Under the pieces are notes generated by a model. The model was not told the DNA's origin, made no database searches, and worked only from the letters and a program-made list of their open reading frames with translations. From assembly GCA_039090855.1 (NCBI GenBank), contig CM076995.1:120974270-121038269 (forward strand): a DNA stretch of 64,000 nt, in the 5' to 3' direction. This document shows positions 1 through 12,039 of this stretch, piece by piece; position 1 is the stretch's first letter; each line of letters begins with the position of its first letter. The DNA is from Macrothele yani (lineage: Eukaryota; Arthropoda; Arachnida; Araneae; Macrothelidae). The position numbers were made by a program, and so were the translations under genes.

Positions 1-79
1 AGTCGATGAAGGATGGAAGTGACGGTGAACATCAGTGAATGAGTTGTCAGAGACCACTGACTGAAGAAGATTCACCAAG

Positions 80-535
80 TTAACACGGCGTTCTCTGGTG
101 GAAGGAGATCGGTCCAGGGTAGGATTCAGAGTGCAATTGAAATCCTCCAATTAAAACATGATCTATGGTGGTAATACGAGACAAGGCACGACGAAGGCGA
201 GTTAAAAATATTGTCAAGTGGGTTGAAGAGCTTGGGATATAAACATTAAATATATGATAAGATGTGGAAGCTATGGTGAATGATGCACACTGTAATAGGT
301 CTCGACATAAGTTTCGAACCGAAAAAGAGGTGATAATGGAGTTGAAAGTATGGCGGATACCTATAGCTAGAACACTATGGGGTGATAGTTGGTAGGCATG
401 GTGAAATGTGTAGTTCCATTGGCGCCATCGTGAGAATATCGTAGTGGATTGGCAATTTGTCTCTTGAAGTAAGAGAAGATCAGCTCCTAACGGAGTGAGG
501 TCTTCATGTACCAAGGCATTAGAAAATGGGGATGC
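80..535 (-). pseudogene. LINE ORF2 endonuclease (APE-like) fragment, active site degraded
   Basis: The minus-strand frame resembles the exonuclease-endonuclease-phosphatase domain that nicks target DNA for LINE insertion. A GADLLLLQETN segment supplies the motif with the catalytic Glu. Later, HVLIGGFQLH stands where active enzymes have a GDFN motif, so the Asp and Asn are replaced by Gly and Gln. The frame is interrupted by a stop soon after. The match to APE-type LINE endonucleases rests on these motifs and on the position just downstream of a zinc-knuckle ORF1. It is almost certainly inactive. Confidence 0.6.
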
Positions 536-548
536 AAATCGCCTGCAA

Positions 549-2382
549 TTAAGTGATACAATCTTGAAAACTTTTTTCCATTAATGCTTGCTGAAGAACC
601 TTCACAACAGGAGGAAATGATTTGAGTCGATTAATATAGGTTTTAGCACACGCATGTTCCTTGCGAAGGCGGGAGAGGCATTGATTAAGGACTTGGATCT
701 GATCAAGCACTAGAGGGAGAAACGATGCGTACTTTGAGAGTAAAGCATGCGTTGTGGAGTAATCTGTCTTATGTGACAGGTATTGATGTAAATCTTCATA
801 TGAAATCGGCCCAGTAGAAACCGAGCCATCCTTAAGGTATTCGACAAGATCCTCAAATTTGCGAGGAGGCTCTTCGTCGGCCTGGGCAGAAGAGGTTGCA
901 GCCTTTGATGGTGAATTCTTACGAGAAGCACTACCAGTACGGGGAGAGGTACGGGGTGATGCGGCAGTCTGCTTCTTCGGTGGGCGTCTTCGAGAGGATC
1001 CACGACGCTTCAGCGAAGGCTCAGTCGAGCTCTCATCAACTCGAGATTCGTGGCCAGAAAATCCGTCATCAGCAGATTTAGAAGTATCGATGATAAGGGC
1101 AGTAGAGAATCCCCCTGAAGGGGACTCCGCTACAGAATGACGACGCATGGGAAGCGAACAATTGAGTGAGGGAAAATCCAGTTGCTGGTCGAAGGAAGAA
1201 GGGTCCGTAGACACGCGTTGACCAACTCCTGCAGTCGACTTTTGTGAAAGTTTCGATTCTGAAACTTTCTGTGCAGTGGAAGAAGATGTTGCTCGGCTCA
1301 AAAGAGGGCCAGAAGTTGTAGGAGAATTATTAGGAGCCTGTGATGCTAGATGTGTGCAATGCACACGTAAATGATTCTCTCCGTAGCAAAAAGTGCAGTG
1401 GAGGGAGGTAGTCACTTCAATTCTTCTACGTTGCTGTCCACAACGAACGTTGAGCACCTTTGGCCAGGCGAGCAAATGTTCATCAGATGGAAAGGTCACT
1501 CTTGCACTTCGACAAAATCCTCCCTATGGATTTATCGTCTGGATCTCTCGGCGCAGCTGAAAGAGTAGTAACGGGCCCAGCAACTCGGCCGAACTTACTG
1601 AGTACAGTGCACAGCGCAACGTCTGATACCTCAGGTGGGACCGGATGAAATGTAACCTGGATGGGACGCTGAGAGACAGGTTCTGGTAGAAGATGGACAT
1701 CATTGAGGGACAAACCTTCTGTTATACCAAGATCCGCATGCTCTTTAAGAGCAAAGTACACCAACACAGCTCGAGGTTTTCGAGCCATGTGAGTAATACT
1801 GGCTCCAGCTGGAAGTATCTGCTTGGGAGCCATACTATACTCTTTCAACTTTGTGTCTGGGAGCGCATCAAAGCACACTCCGAAGTCCATTGCAGAATAG
1901 AATTGTTTTCCCGCTGGGGAATCTTCGGGAATATCTATGGTGGCAGTAGTGCCATCAACACTGACGTACAAGTCTGGTAGGACTTCTGCAACAAACTTGG
2001 AAGGAGCTTTTGTTCCAGTAAGAGCGGCAGAGTATGCCCTAGGAGCAGGACACAAGCGTGAGGGCTGCGACGCAACGCGCCTGTCTGCAACCGGCTGTTT
2101 GAACTGAGCTGAAGTAGATGGTAAATTAGCAGCGCTGTCAGACACATCCATGTCTTCACTTAAAGCAACAGAGGGTTGCGCTGCACTGACGTCACTGGTC
2201 GAAGCAGGGCAAGAAACTTGAGCTGTAGTAGAGGAGTCACTTTCCACTTCTAGTGGTTGGGTGACGTCACCTTCAAGCATTGGAGGAGATTGGTCTCGTG
2301 TCGAGGAAGAGGAGGCGGCAGGAAATGCTTCGCTGATATGGGCGTGGCCATTGCTCTTATCAGCAGCCGCCGCCATTGTCAA
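549..2382 (-). pseudogene. LINE ORF1 gag-like nucleic-acid-binding protein, one frameshift
   Basis: Two overlapping minus-strand frames (2382-1483 and 1499-549) together make one ORF1 of about 600 residues with a single frameshift near 1490. The N-terminal ~130 residues are Ser/Thr/Pro-rich low complexity. An RRM-like stretch follows (PIQVTFHPVPPEVSD, then a KFGRV segment). A CCHC knuckle CTFCYGENHLRVHC (C-x2-C-x4-H-x4-C) begins the second frame. A basic Ser/Arg/Pro-rich tail follows (SLKRRGSSRRRPPKK). This is the usual make-up of LINE ORF1 proteins that coat the element RNA. The start is the ATG at 2382. Confidence 0.6.
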
Positions 2383-2400
2383 TGGCGAGGGTTTCCTGAG

Positions 2401-2989
2401 AAATCGACCAGCTCGGTCGACAATTCAAATGATGATAACAGAAAAAATAAACTACTCACCAACTTGGGAGATATATCAAAACAAAGCACGAACCTTCAGC
2501 TTGAAGAAACACGAAAGTAAAATGACAAACCACACGATAAAACACACTAAATAGGCACACAACACGGAGCTCAGAAAAGCGTGACTGAGGCCAAAGGTGG
2601 ACCGACACCGTACTAATGTATGCCAATAAATGCTATGTTGTGTTTCTCTTCTAGGTGTCCGGTGACATTTGTCAATATAGTGTATATATATGTATTAAGA
2701 CCCCCCCCCCTTTTTTTTTTTTTTTTTGAGGAATGCCCAAAATCCTGAGCATCGGCATGGTTAGCGCCTATGAATCTTGTTCTGAGAAAAAGAAGCCATA
2801 ATGGTGGTAGCAGTTAAAAAAAAAAATAGTATCCTGGTGTTTGATTTTTTGATGCGAAAGTTTTGCTTTTCCCAGCTAAGGTAACTGCGTTATGTGTTTG
2901 TTAGCCAATGTTTTTCATTTAACTTTTCTGCACTTGCTCAATATTTTCAGCATAATCCCAGAATGGCAGTACGACTGATTTCTTGGCTG
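2401..2989. other. No gene seen; 5' flank of LINE and a C/T homopolymer tract
   Basis: The stretch right of the LINE ORF1 start holds no convincing coding frame. At 2701-2727 there is a run of about 10 C followed by about 17 T, a low-complexity tract prone to length errors. Confidence 0.5.
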
Positions 2990-3202
2990 AGTCGACTAGG
3001 TGGATCAGTGGTCTAAGTGATGGCTTCCGACCGCTCGTCCGAGATTAGTGAGCGTTCTAATCCCAGCGTGAGGCATAGATGTTGTGTTTTTGTTACGGCA
3101 TTGTGTTTCTCTACCAGTGGAATTAAATCAGGTACGGGCGACTGCTTTTTCACCGTGGAGTTGCTCACAGGGGTAGTTAGACTCCATACAAATAAAAAAT
3201 AA
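2990..3202 (+). repeat. tRNA-derived SINE, family 1 (decayed copy)
   Basis: It shares its body with the copies at 27650 and 36608: a tRNA-like head, then ...ATGTTGTGTTT.TTACGGCA..., then a GGGCGACTGCTT motif, a GAGTTGCTCA motif and an A-rich tail. An A-box-like TGGATCAGTGG is at 3001-3011. The B box is degenerate (GTTCTAATCCC). It is the most diverged of the three copies. Confidence 0.6.
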
Positions 3203-3212
3203 TGCTGGTTGG

Positions 3213-4165
3213 AGTCCCTGGTACTTGGTGGAAGCATATATTCTTATCAGTAGCGTTATTCACCTCGGAAGGGGTTGGGTGATAACATTGATTACACAGG
3301 TCTGCAACCAAAAAACTGCACAGGATTTTTATACTGTTTCTTATAGATTTTTACTCACTGAAACCGGGGAAAATACTTAAAAAATTCCATCACATCAGGT
3401 TTTCTTGCAAAACTCGTGTTTGTAGTTTCATTTAGAGTGAAACTCCCGTTTAAGTCGAAATCTGGTATCCTATTCTTGATTCTAAAAATCCTATGCAAAA
3501 GTGATTTCTTACTTTCATTTAATATGTGTTAGAGTGAGACTCAAGAATAAATACAAAGAGAAAATGAGCGGAATTGGAGGGGGGGGGGCAGTGGAAGGGT
3601 GGCAGGGCAAGGGTAGTGTTGGCAGTGTGAGGAAGCTCAGGTTGATCATGTCCCAACCGGTTTAATTTGTTTATTGCGAAAAGTGAAGAATCTTACTGGC
3701 TGGGTTGAGCATGTTTATACACGTTCTCTAGGGTATTAGGAATGAGTATGAACAAGCGTATTGTCAGATTTGATCATGTTTCAACATGCTAAATAAGTTC
3801 AGGATCTAGGTTGCTTTGGTTATGCTGCATAGCTTATATAGATGACTACTGGATATTTGAGGCTAAAAGTGCCTAGAGAATCCCTCGAAAGCATTAATTT
3901 TTATCTTTAAGAACGGGAAAAACAGAAACTTTTTGCTGTTTTCTTTTATTTATGTGCAGCGCCATTTTGGAATTTTTTGGTTTTTTGTCGAGCCAGGGGA
4001 AAAAGCAGGTGTTGCCGATTCACCACAGGAAAAGCGTTTGCTTCTAGATGTACGGAGAGTCGGTGTGTGTACTCAATGCAGTGTATACAAACAGCGAGGA
4101 GCCACACTCAGTTTACATTTGGCATTCAAACGTGACTGTGCTCGTGTTTTTAGTTATATACGTAT
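3213..4165. other. No gene seen
   Basis: No supported coding frame. A G-run occurs near 3580-3590. Readable plus-strand frames from 3933 lead into the pseudogene that follows, but show no family signal before the ATG at 4166. Confidence 0.4.
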
Positions 4166-5870
4166 TATGGCTCCAAGAGGTTGTGTTATTACTCCTGACA
4201 ACTTTTGTTTTATTTGTGGTGAATACACTGAAAAAGTCAACAAAGAAACATAAGTGATTTCGTGAAGAAAGTGTATATTGCTTACTTCAAGTTGAAACTT
4301 GGGGATCAGGACAAAGCCTGGGCTCCTCATAAGGTGTGCAGAAGGTGCGAGGAAGATCTCCGTTTGTGGTTTAAGATTAAGAAACACTCATTTCGTTTTG
4401 GCATTCCTATCATGTGGCGTGAACAGCAAAACCACACTACCGACTGCTATTTCTGTTCGGTAGATGTGAAAGGTTTCAACACAAAAAATAAAAAATAAAA
4501 TATCTTACCCAAACCTAAATTCAGTTATTCGTCCAGTGCCTCATAGTACCAGTACCAGTTCCACACCCACCTTCTTGTTTGGATGATATCCTGAGTGATT
4601 CTGAGGACGGAAACACATTACCTCCCCAGGACGAATCTAGTTCAAATTTTTCTGTTGATGAGGGACCCCAACTTTTTTATCAGAGCGAGCTCAATGACCT
4701 GGTTAGAGATTTAGGCCTTTCATAAGATGCTGCCGAATTGCTGGGGTCAAGATAAAAAAATAAAAACCTGCTGTCACCCGGGACCTCATTTTCGTGGTGC
4801 AGGCACAGAGAGAGAGAGAATTCACTACATTTTTCTCTAAAGAGGGAAATCTCGTTTTTTGTAGTGATGTTCGTTCAAGGGCTAATGAAGTGTTTTGAAA
4901 TAGAATATGATTCATCTGAGTGGCGCCTATTCATTGATTCCTCAAAAACAAGCCTCAAAGCAGACTTGCTGCATAATGGGAATAAATTTGCATCACTTCC
5001 TGTAAGACACTCTGTGCATTTGGGGGAAAACTATAACGATGTGGCAATGATTCTTAAGAAAATAAAATATCAAGAACATCGCTGAATGCTTTGTGGAGAC
5101 TTCAAAATACTAACCGTGTTGTTGGGCCAGCAGACAGGTTATACGAAATATCCATGCTTCCTTTTCTTGTGGGACAGTAGAGCCAGAGATCTCTATTGGA
5201 CAAAAACTGACTGGTCACTTCGAGATGCCTTTAATCCCCAGCGAAAATAACGTCATTAATACAACCTTGGTTCCTCCTCAAAAGGTTTTATTACCACCTC
5301 TTCATATTAAATTGGGGCTTATGAAGCAGTTTGTGAAATCACTGCCAAAAGATGGGGAATGTTTCAGATATCTGTGTTCCAAGTTCCCAAAACTGTCTGA
5401 AGCCAAGTTGAAAGAGGAAGTTTTTGCTGGCCCTGACATACGAAAATTGTTATCCGATCCCCTCTTTTCAGAAACAATGGGAGAAAAAGAAAAAGAAGCG
5501 TGGGACTATTTCAAAGTCGTAGTGCACACGTTTTTGGGTAATACTAAAGACCCTCACTACAAAACCATTGTACAACGCATGTTGGCTGCGTATAAAGCTC
5601 AAGGATGCAAGATGAGCTTAAAAGTTAATTTCTTACACTCCCATGTCGACTATTTTCCCGAAAACTTGGGAGCCCTCAGTGAAGAGTAGGGTGAAAGATT
5701 TCACCAGGATGTCCGTGATATCGAGAGACGCTACCAAGGACGATGGGACGTCAATATGCTAGCTGACTACCGTTGGATGCTCAAGCGGGAAACAGAAAGT
5801 GGAAAGCGGAAGCGTGTTCGGAGAAGTATCAAAGAGAAGAAGGAAAGGTTTCATAGGCAAAAAGAATGAA
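4166..5870 (+). pseudogene. Broken copy of an uncharacterised multi-copy animal protein family
   Basis: Plus-strand fragments in several frames form one decayed gene. From the ATG at 4166, a Cys-rich start (CFICGEY) is followed by a stop, then a frame with APHKVCRRCEEDLRLW and CYFCSVDVKG, giving paired Cys that could bind zinc. Middle fragments at 4864-5085 contain SLKADLLHNGNKFASLPV. After a shift, a frame has CGDFKILTVLLGQQTGYTKY and LFLWDSRARDLYW. The last frame (5225-5689) has PLHIKLGLMKQFVK and HSHVDYFPENLGALSEE, followed by an ERFHQDV-like piece. I recognise this as a family found in many copies in arthropod and cnidarian genomes with no assigned function. At least four frameshifts or stops show it is dead here. 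Its mobility mechanism is unknown to me. Confidence 0.6.
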
Positions 5871-6298
5871 CACGGAATGTTAAGTACATTTCATGAAGAA
5901 ATTGTTTGTTTATTATAAGAAATATTTTTTAGTTCATTGTAATGAACTGGTGGTTTTCTCATTATTGTTATGCTTTTTTTATGCAAACACCTTGTATTTT
6001 GCAAAAAAACTTTACGTGATGGAGAGAAATGGAGGCCATTTTTGGATTCAGCACACTCGAAAACATAATATTTACCACAAACATCCCATGCAGCTGAAAA
6101 AAAATATTTTTTTGCAGACCTGTGTTATAAGCGCCTAAATCTTTACCACATTCATGAAATGTAAAAAAATCAAATTTAATATGAAGTTAGCGATTATTTT
6201 TCGTAAGTACCGAAATAATTATTCGTTCTTTCCAAACAACCCAGGCAAAGATGGTACGAGAAACAGCTGGCCGTTTCTTGAGTGGTCCACCGGGAAAT
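5871..6298. other. A/T-rich 3' flank of the pseudogene; no gene seen
   Basis: A/T-rich sequence with short spurious frames only. Confidence 0.4.
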
Positions 6299-6325
6299 GT
6301 CCCGGTGGTCCAATCCGCCCCTGTG
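6299..6325 (+). mobile_element. Solo right terminus of a hAT-like element
   Basis: The end CCAATCCGCCCCTG, preceded by GTCCCGGTGG, matches the right end of the element at 36918-38932 (ending at 38932). No matching left end (CAGGGGCGG...) is visible nearby, so only one terminus remains. Confidence 0.45.
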
Positions 6326-6339
6326 CACACATTAGTTTT

Positions 6340-7115
6340 ATTAATTGCATCTATGAAAATGCAAGTGCAAGGGTTCAGTTATTTTAGGATACAGCACTAA
6401 TAAAAATTGGAAAGGGAGTGAGACAAGGTGACACCATATCTCCCAAACTCGTCAACGACACATTACAAAGTGTCTTTAAATCATTGAACTGGGAAAACAA
6501 AGGGATAAATATTAATGGAAATTATTTAACTCACCTTTGTTTTGCTGATGACGTAATCATTTTTGCAACTGCCCCTTCAAAACTGCAGAGTATGATCCAA
6601 AAATTTCTGACAAGTGTAAAGACGGGAGATCAAAAATGAACTTTCAGAAGACAAAACTGATGTAAATTGCTTTTACAAAAAATGAAAATTTTGCCGTTGA
6701 TGGGGAAAAGCTCGAAGTAACCGTTATCTACATTTACCTTGACAGCAGATATTAAGCAGAGGTCACTGATGTGGAAATTAATCGCGTATAAAACTTGGCT
6801 GGAGAGCTTTTGCTAGAAACAGTACGATTTTCAAGAGCAAGTGCCATTATGTCTTTAAAAATAAATTGTTTAATCAGTGCATCCTTCCAGTTCTAATATA
6901 TCGAGCAGAGACATGGACCTTAACTAAAAAAGACATGCAAAAACTGCAAACAACTGAAAGTAGCATGGAGAGATGCATGCTTGGTACAACTAGGAATGAT
7001 AACATGAAGAACTCGTGTGCCAAGAGTGGAGAACATCATGATCAGAGTGAAATCAGTGAAATGGTGCACAAAGGTATCCTGAAACTGCAAGTGAAAAACT
7101 TTGAGAAGTTCTAGA
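6340..7115 (+). pseudogene. Decayed RTE-like LINE fragment (reverse transcriptase palm to C-terminus)
   Basis: The plus-strand frames reproduce the middle and 3' part of the RTE-like ORF seen intact-length at 28992-31950: an IYENASARV segment, VRQGDTISPKL, the catalytic FADDVIIF (about 6541-6564), then fragments of QCILPVL.Y.AETWTLTK. It has many stops and shifts and breaks off before the conserved C-terminal RRPHGRW-type region. It starts abruptly, consistent with 5' truncation at insertion. Confidence 0.75.
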
Positions 7116-8164
7116 AATTCTGAACACACTCCTTGTGCACGTTCCTGTCTGCAAAATTCTCGGGTGATTCAAAGTTCGCAAAACACCCAGCACAATGGAG
7201 CTACCATGAATTTGAACATTAATAGTTTTTAACTATACGTCTACATCGCTGCCAGATGAAAGAAAAATTATGAAAAAAAAAAAAAAAAAACTGCCAAGTG
7301 GTCTCGACCGTTTCAAAAATAATAAATGCGCATACGTTCATGCCACTTAGTGTGAAGATTCTGCTCCAGGAAATGATGTAAAATACACTCACATCTTGAA
7401 TGAAGCTTCTCACCATCCAATTAAAAGAAAAAAAATAATAATCAGACTTTTCGAAACTCATATATCGTATGCACAGTTAGGTGGATGGACGAACACCACA
7501 GTAACATATGCATTAATTTATTTGTTTACCAGCGATCTTAAGGAGTGCATATTTATTTGCAAAGCAAAACTCCATCAGAAAATTATTTTGCTTTGTGGTG
7601 AAGTAGATTTGCCTTGGAAATGTGTTAAGTAAATAAATAAATAAGCTTTTAAAAAGTGCAAATTGCATTTATTACTTTATAGGACCTAATTTTAACCAAG
7701 AGATGAAAAATCGCTTACTCAGCTACTCAGTTCCCTTATGTTGAATAGACACTTTGAAACAGAAGAATATTTTTCATCTGAGCAAGAAAACAATGTCGGA
7801 AATATTACGACTGGCCGCTGTTTTATATATGTATGAATTTTTGAAAATATACGAAAGAACCAGAACAACATAACTAATTTATTTTATTCTGCCATGGCCT
7901 GCGTAAGTCGTCATTATAGTATAATTTTCAATAGAGTGGTTTTTAGTCAAAAAAATATCTTTTCTTTCAGTTCGCGGTATAAGTTTCATTTAAAGAAATG
8001 CCTAATTTCGAGAAAAAAAAATCTAGGGACTATTTCTTCACTAAACTAAATTTTACTCGCAATGAATTAGCATTTTGTTATTTTGCAGTTAGAGAGATTT
8101 TTTTTAACACTTAAAGAATAATGTCTTAATAGAAACATAATAAATATATCATCATCATTATCAT
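7116..8164. other. A/T-rich, no gene seen
   Basis: Contains an A-run at 7275-7290 and short AATA repeats near 7630. No coding or RNA signal was found. Confidence 0.4.
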
Positions 8165-10130
8165 TATCATAATTGTCAACCATTATTAATCCACTTCTGG
8201 ATGAAGGTCTCCCCAAGTTTCTTCCACAATTGTCTGTCTTGAGCCTGTCTCTTCCATGTCACTCCGGCATGCTTTCGAATTTCATCCATCCATCTCCCAC
8301 GAGGCCTTCTTCTGGGTCTTTTTCTGTCCTTCGGAATCCAGTCTAAAATTTCAGTTGTCCATCGGTGGTCTGTTCTTTTGGCAACATGTCCAGCCCACTG
8401 CCATTTCATTAATTTCCCTCTGGTCACGATGCCGTGCACTCTTGTCATTTTCCTTATCCACAAGTTCCTCTTCTTATCTTTCCTGGTTACACCAAGCATG
8501 CATCTCTCCATGCCATGCTTCTTTGAGTTGTCTGCAGTCTTTGTATATTTTTTAGTTAAGGTCCATGCCTCTGCTCCGTACGTAAGCACTGGCAAAATGC
8601 ATTGATTAAACACTTTCCTTTTAAGACATAATGACATATAATGCTCTTATAAAATTCGTACTATTTCTTCCAAAAGCTCTCCATCTAAGTTTTATACGGC
8701 GATTATTTTCTTTAACAATGTGACCCTCACTTGATATCTGTTGCCCAAAGTAAATGTAGGTATCGGTTGTTTCAAGCTTTTCTCCATCAATCAATAAATC
8801 TTCTTTTCTTGTGAAAGCATTGTACATCACTTTTGTCTTCTGAAAGTTCATTTTTAATCCCACTTCTTTACTCTTGTCAGAAAGTTCTTGGATTCTAATC
8901 TGCAGCTCCACAGGGATAGTTGCAATAATGACAACGTCATCAGCAAAACGAAAGTGAGTTAAATAATCTCCAATAATCTTTATCCCTTTGTTTTCCTAGT
9001 TCAATGATTGAAAGACCATTTGCAATGTTGCATTAAAGAGTTTGGGTGATGGTGTCACCTTGTCTCACTCCCTTTCCAGTTTTTAGTGCTGTATCCTCAA
9101 ATATCCGAACCTTTGCACTTGCATTTTCATAGATGTTATTAATGATGTTAATGTACGCATCTTCAATACCGCAGGATTTCACAGCCATCGTACCTGCTGA
9201 TGGTTTCATGGAATCGAAGGCCTTTTCATAATCAATAAAAGCCATGCATAATGGGAGTTCATATTCTCTTGTTCTTTCAATTAGTTCTCTCAGTACATGG
9301 ATATGATCCACAGTGCTGCAGCCACTCCTGAATCCAGCTTGTTCTCTTGGTTGAGCCATGTCTAGTGTTATCTTCAAGCGATGTGAAAGAACTTTAGTGA
9401 AGACTTTATAAACCACTGATAGGAGGCTGATAGGTCTGTAGTTCCTGAGATCCTCAACGTCGCCTTTTTTATGTAGCAGGTTCATTGTAGCATTGTTCCA
9501 ACCCTCAGGAATCTTCGCTTCATTGAGACATCTGGTGAAAACTTGGGCAAGCGTAGTTTCCATTTCTCCACTTGCTTCTTGTGTAATGTCCATGGTGATT
9601 CCATCTTCTCCTGGAGCTTTCCCCCCATTTCATGTTCTTAATTGCACGCGTAACTTCTGCAGGATGGACTGGAGGGACTTTGGTACTGGTACCTGTCATA
9701 ACGTCTGGAATAGATGTTTCATCCCTCTCATACAGTTTTGAGGTGAAATCTTTCAACCTTGTCAAAATTTTGCTTCTGTTTCTTGTTACAGTCCCATCTT
9801 CCTTTCTCAGTGCCACAATCTGTTTTCTTCATTTACTAAGATATCCCTTTGCTCTCTTCAGGCTTTGGTTGTTTTCAATTGCTTTTCTCACTAGTTCACT
9901 ATTGAATTACCTTATGTCTTCAGTGTCACTTTTCCGTACTGTCTTGCATAGCTCTATATATTCCACCTTGGAAGTTACGTCTTCTTTATTATTCCTCATC
10001 TCCCTTCTCTTTTGCATCAACATTTTTGTTTTTCCTGAAATTTTCTTCATATATGTAACTTGTTCTTAGTACCACCTATTTTTGTTGCTGTTTCCATAAG
10101 AGCCTTGGTGAGTTCTCTGTTAAGGAGGCT
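8150..10130 (-). mobile_element. 5'-truncated RTE-like LINE with microsatellite 3' tail
   Basis: Minus-strand copy of the same RTE-like LINE. Reading from 10130 down, it has part of the endonuclease-RT linker, then LRNYRPISLLSVVYKVF, PREQAGFRSGCSTVDH, LCMAFIDYEKAFDS and VRQGDTI. The FADD region near 8940 is in a shifted frame. After it come the thumb and C-terminal KWQWAGHVAKRTDHRW and RPRRRPRGRW segments, ending about 8176. A TCATCATTATCATTATCA run at 8150-8168 is the 3' microsatellite tail. Endonuclease is missing (5' truncation). Several frameshifts are present; the integrity of the long frames suggests a moderately young copy. Confidence 0.8.
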
Positions 10131-11080
10131 CAACCTTCCTGCAGGCACCCCCCCCGCCTTCAACCCCACCGAGAAATGGACTGAACTTTTATTTTCAGTG
10201 GCTTATGAAAATTTCTTTTGTATTTCATTATAGAGAAATTCTGTTTTTCTTTCTTTTTTACTCTCTATCTCTCTCTCTCTATTTAAAGAAACGTAAAATT
10301 TAAAAGAACATTGTTGACGCGGGAACATTTTAGATAAATGTATCATCACTCTAGGCGATGTAAAACAGTGCTGAAACGAAATCTTTGTGCGAGTGGGAGA
10401 GAAGGCTTTCAACTTCTTCCTGTTCATTGTTTAGCTATCAGTAGGAGTGATTTCCGTCGTATATGTGGGAGAAGAAGTGTTTAGCGGGAATCTGAGGGCT
10501 TTTGGTTTTTGAGTGTGGAAGAGAGGTCTGGCTCTTGACCACGGTAAGAAACGGCTATCTCCGAGCACCAGCGACAGAGAACGTGCGATTAAAGATGGAG
10601 AAGAGCCGAAATTCGGCATCAATAACTCTTCGATGCCATTTGTGTATCCATGGAAAAGAACAGGAATAGTAAACTGAAAAATAAATAAATAGCTTTTTTC
10701 ATGCTAGTTGGGAGTTATCTTTCTTACAGCGGTAATGAACCTGCAACTTGACCACCGTCAAACAAATTCTGATAATGCGATTTATTTAATTTTTATACTT
10801 CAAAAGAGTTCATTCAGTTTTCTTCCCCGGGTTTTCAAATTTTGAATTTAATTATTATTATTATTATTATTATTATTACTTTCTACTTTTCAGCATGGAG
10901 AAATTGTTCACTAATGAAGTAATGAAGTAAGTTAATAAAAGGAACGAAAACAGAAAGCGAAACTTGTTTTTTTTTTAATTTGTCAATGAATATACATAGT
11001 TTGTCGTTGAACACAGAGCCCTCCCCCCCCTGCCAGATGAGTCTTCAACTACCTCCCGTTCTGAGACCTACTTACGGGGC
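10131..11080. other. No gene seen; simple repeats
   Basis: Has a CT-rich stretch at 10260-10282 and an ATT triplet run near 10850-10878. Short frames show no recognisable domain. Confidence 0.4.
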
Positions 11081-11143
11081 CCTCAGTCGAACTCGAGGGT
11101 ACTGCTTGGAAGGCAGCTATACTAGCCATTATACCATCAACGC
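11081..11143 (-). pseudogene. tRNA-Gly(TCC) pseudogene, outlying unit of the tRNA array
   Basis: On the minus strand it matches the anticodon arm of the intact genes at 26119 and 26495 (CTGCCTTCCAAGCAG), but the acceptor and T arms are degraded and the D arm has substitutions. The A/T-rich sequence to its right (ATAGAATGAATT..., CGTAGAAATATATATATTCC) also matches the spacer to the right of the array copies at 25850 and 26220. It is therefore a displaced unit of the same tandem array. Confidence 0.7.
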
Positions 11144-11300
11144 TCAGCGACAAAAAGGAAATAGAATGAATTTTTGAGTTCACTCTTTTTTAATTCAAGG
11201 AATGAATTGAAAAAGATGTGCACCCTCATAGAATGAATTTACAGAAAAAAACATATCTTCGTAGAAATATATATATTCCATGAAACACATTCTCAAATAG

Positions 11301-11516
11301 TAAAAAATAGTAAATAGTAACGCTGTACTAGTGATCCGATTTATTGGCGTAGGAAATAAATACATAAGCGTTTCCAAGCTTTCGCACATCAACCAGATGG
11401 CTTTCTAACTTCCTTGAAAAAGCCATCTGGTTGATGTGCGAAAGCTTGGAAACGCTTATGTGTTCATTTCCTACGCCAATGAATCGGATCACTAGTACAG
11501 CGTTACTATTTACTAC
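11301..11516. repeat. Strong palindrome, ~100-bp arms with ~15-bp loop
   Basis: Left arm about 11305-11404 and right arm about 11419-11516 are reverse complements with only a few differences (for example GATTTATTGG against CCAATGAATC). The spacer is about 14-15 bp. It sits inside the spacer of a tRNA-Gly array unit. No ORF. It could be a hairpin MITE or the product of a fold-back replication error. Confidence 0.85.
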
Positions 11517-11589
11517 TTAATTGGTGCATTGTTCCTCGTTATAATTAGTAAAAAATAATCATACTTTCGGAAGAATACACAGTTTTGGT

Positions 11590-11805
11590 TCACTGTAAAC
11601 CGTCACACAGGAAAACTGACACACAGGAAAACCGCCACACATCTTTAAGCAACTTGGGAAACTGTCACACATTGGAAAACTGCCACACGTTTTTGATTAA
11701 GGGGTCGGGCACATATGGCTGTTCCTCCGAGGAACAACACTCTGAATGTATGGCAGTTTTCCAAGTTTCCGCATAATGTGTGGCAGTTTTCCAAGGTGCC
11801 TAACG
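11590..11805. repeat. Short repeated motif GGAAAACTGCCACAC in both orientations
   Basis: Variants of GGAAAACTGCCACAC occur four times at 11608-11685. Their reverse complement GTGTGGCAGTTTTCCAAG occurs at about 11745-11797. Similar motifs recur at 24895-24940 in the other arm of the fold-back element. These may be terminal transposase-binding or folding motifs; that role is speculative. Confidence 0.6.
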
Positions 11806-12039
11806 ACAGGAAGGAGCTCTTTTGTTTGCCTGAATTTTCATGCCGGTTCATACGAGTTTAGGGCAACTGGCCACAAAAGTTTAAGGGTGTGTACGGGGGT
11901 GGGTTGTGGAAATATTACCGTTTCTTGTCCTATATTGAGTGTTGAATTGGGAACTCCGAACAAATTTCGAGAAAACGTTCTATGTAAGCCAAGCTAAAAT
12001 TACAGCATAATTCATACTGTGTTAGAAAACGTCTCTGAG

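Larger units (their letters stand above)
1..2400 (-). mobile_element. Non-LTR retrotransposon (LINE), 5' two-ORF portion, continues beyond left edge
   Basis: Minus-strand LINE of a two-ORF type. Read 5' to 3' on the minus strand, a gag-like ORF1 (about 2382 to 549) is followed by an AP-endonuclease-like ORF2 start (about 535 to 80). The reverse transcriptase would lie left of base 1 and is not in the window. The ORF1 zinc knuckle and the order ORF1 then endonuclease fit I/Jockey-like clades. It differs from the single-ORF RTE-like LINEs elsewhere in the window. Frameshifts in both ORFs mark it as decayed or error-containing. Clade assignment is inference; the LINE identity is fairly secure. 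Confidence 0.7.
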
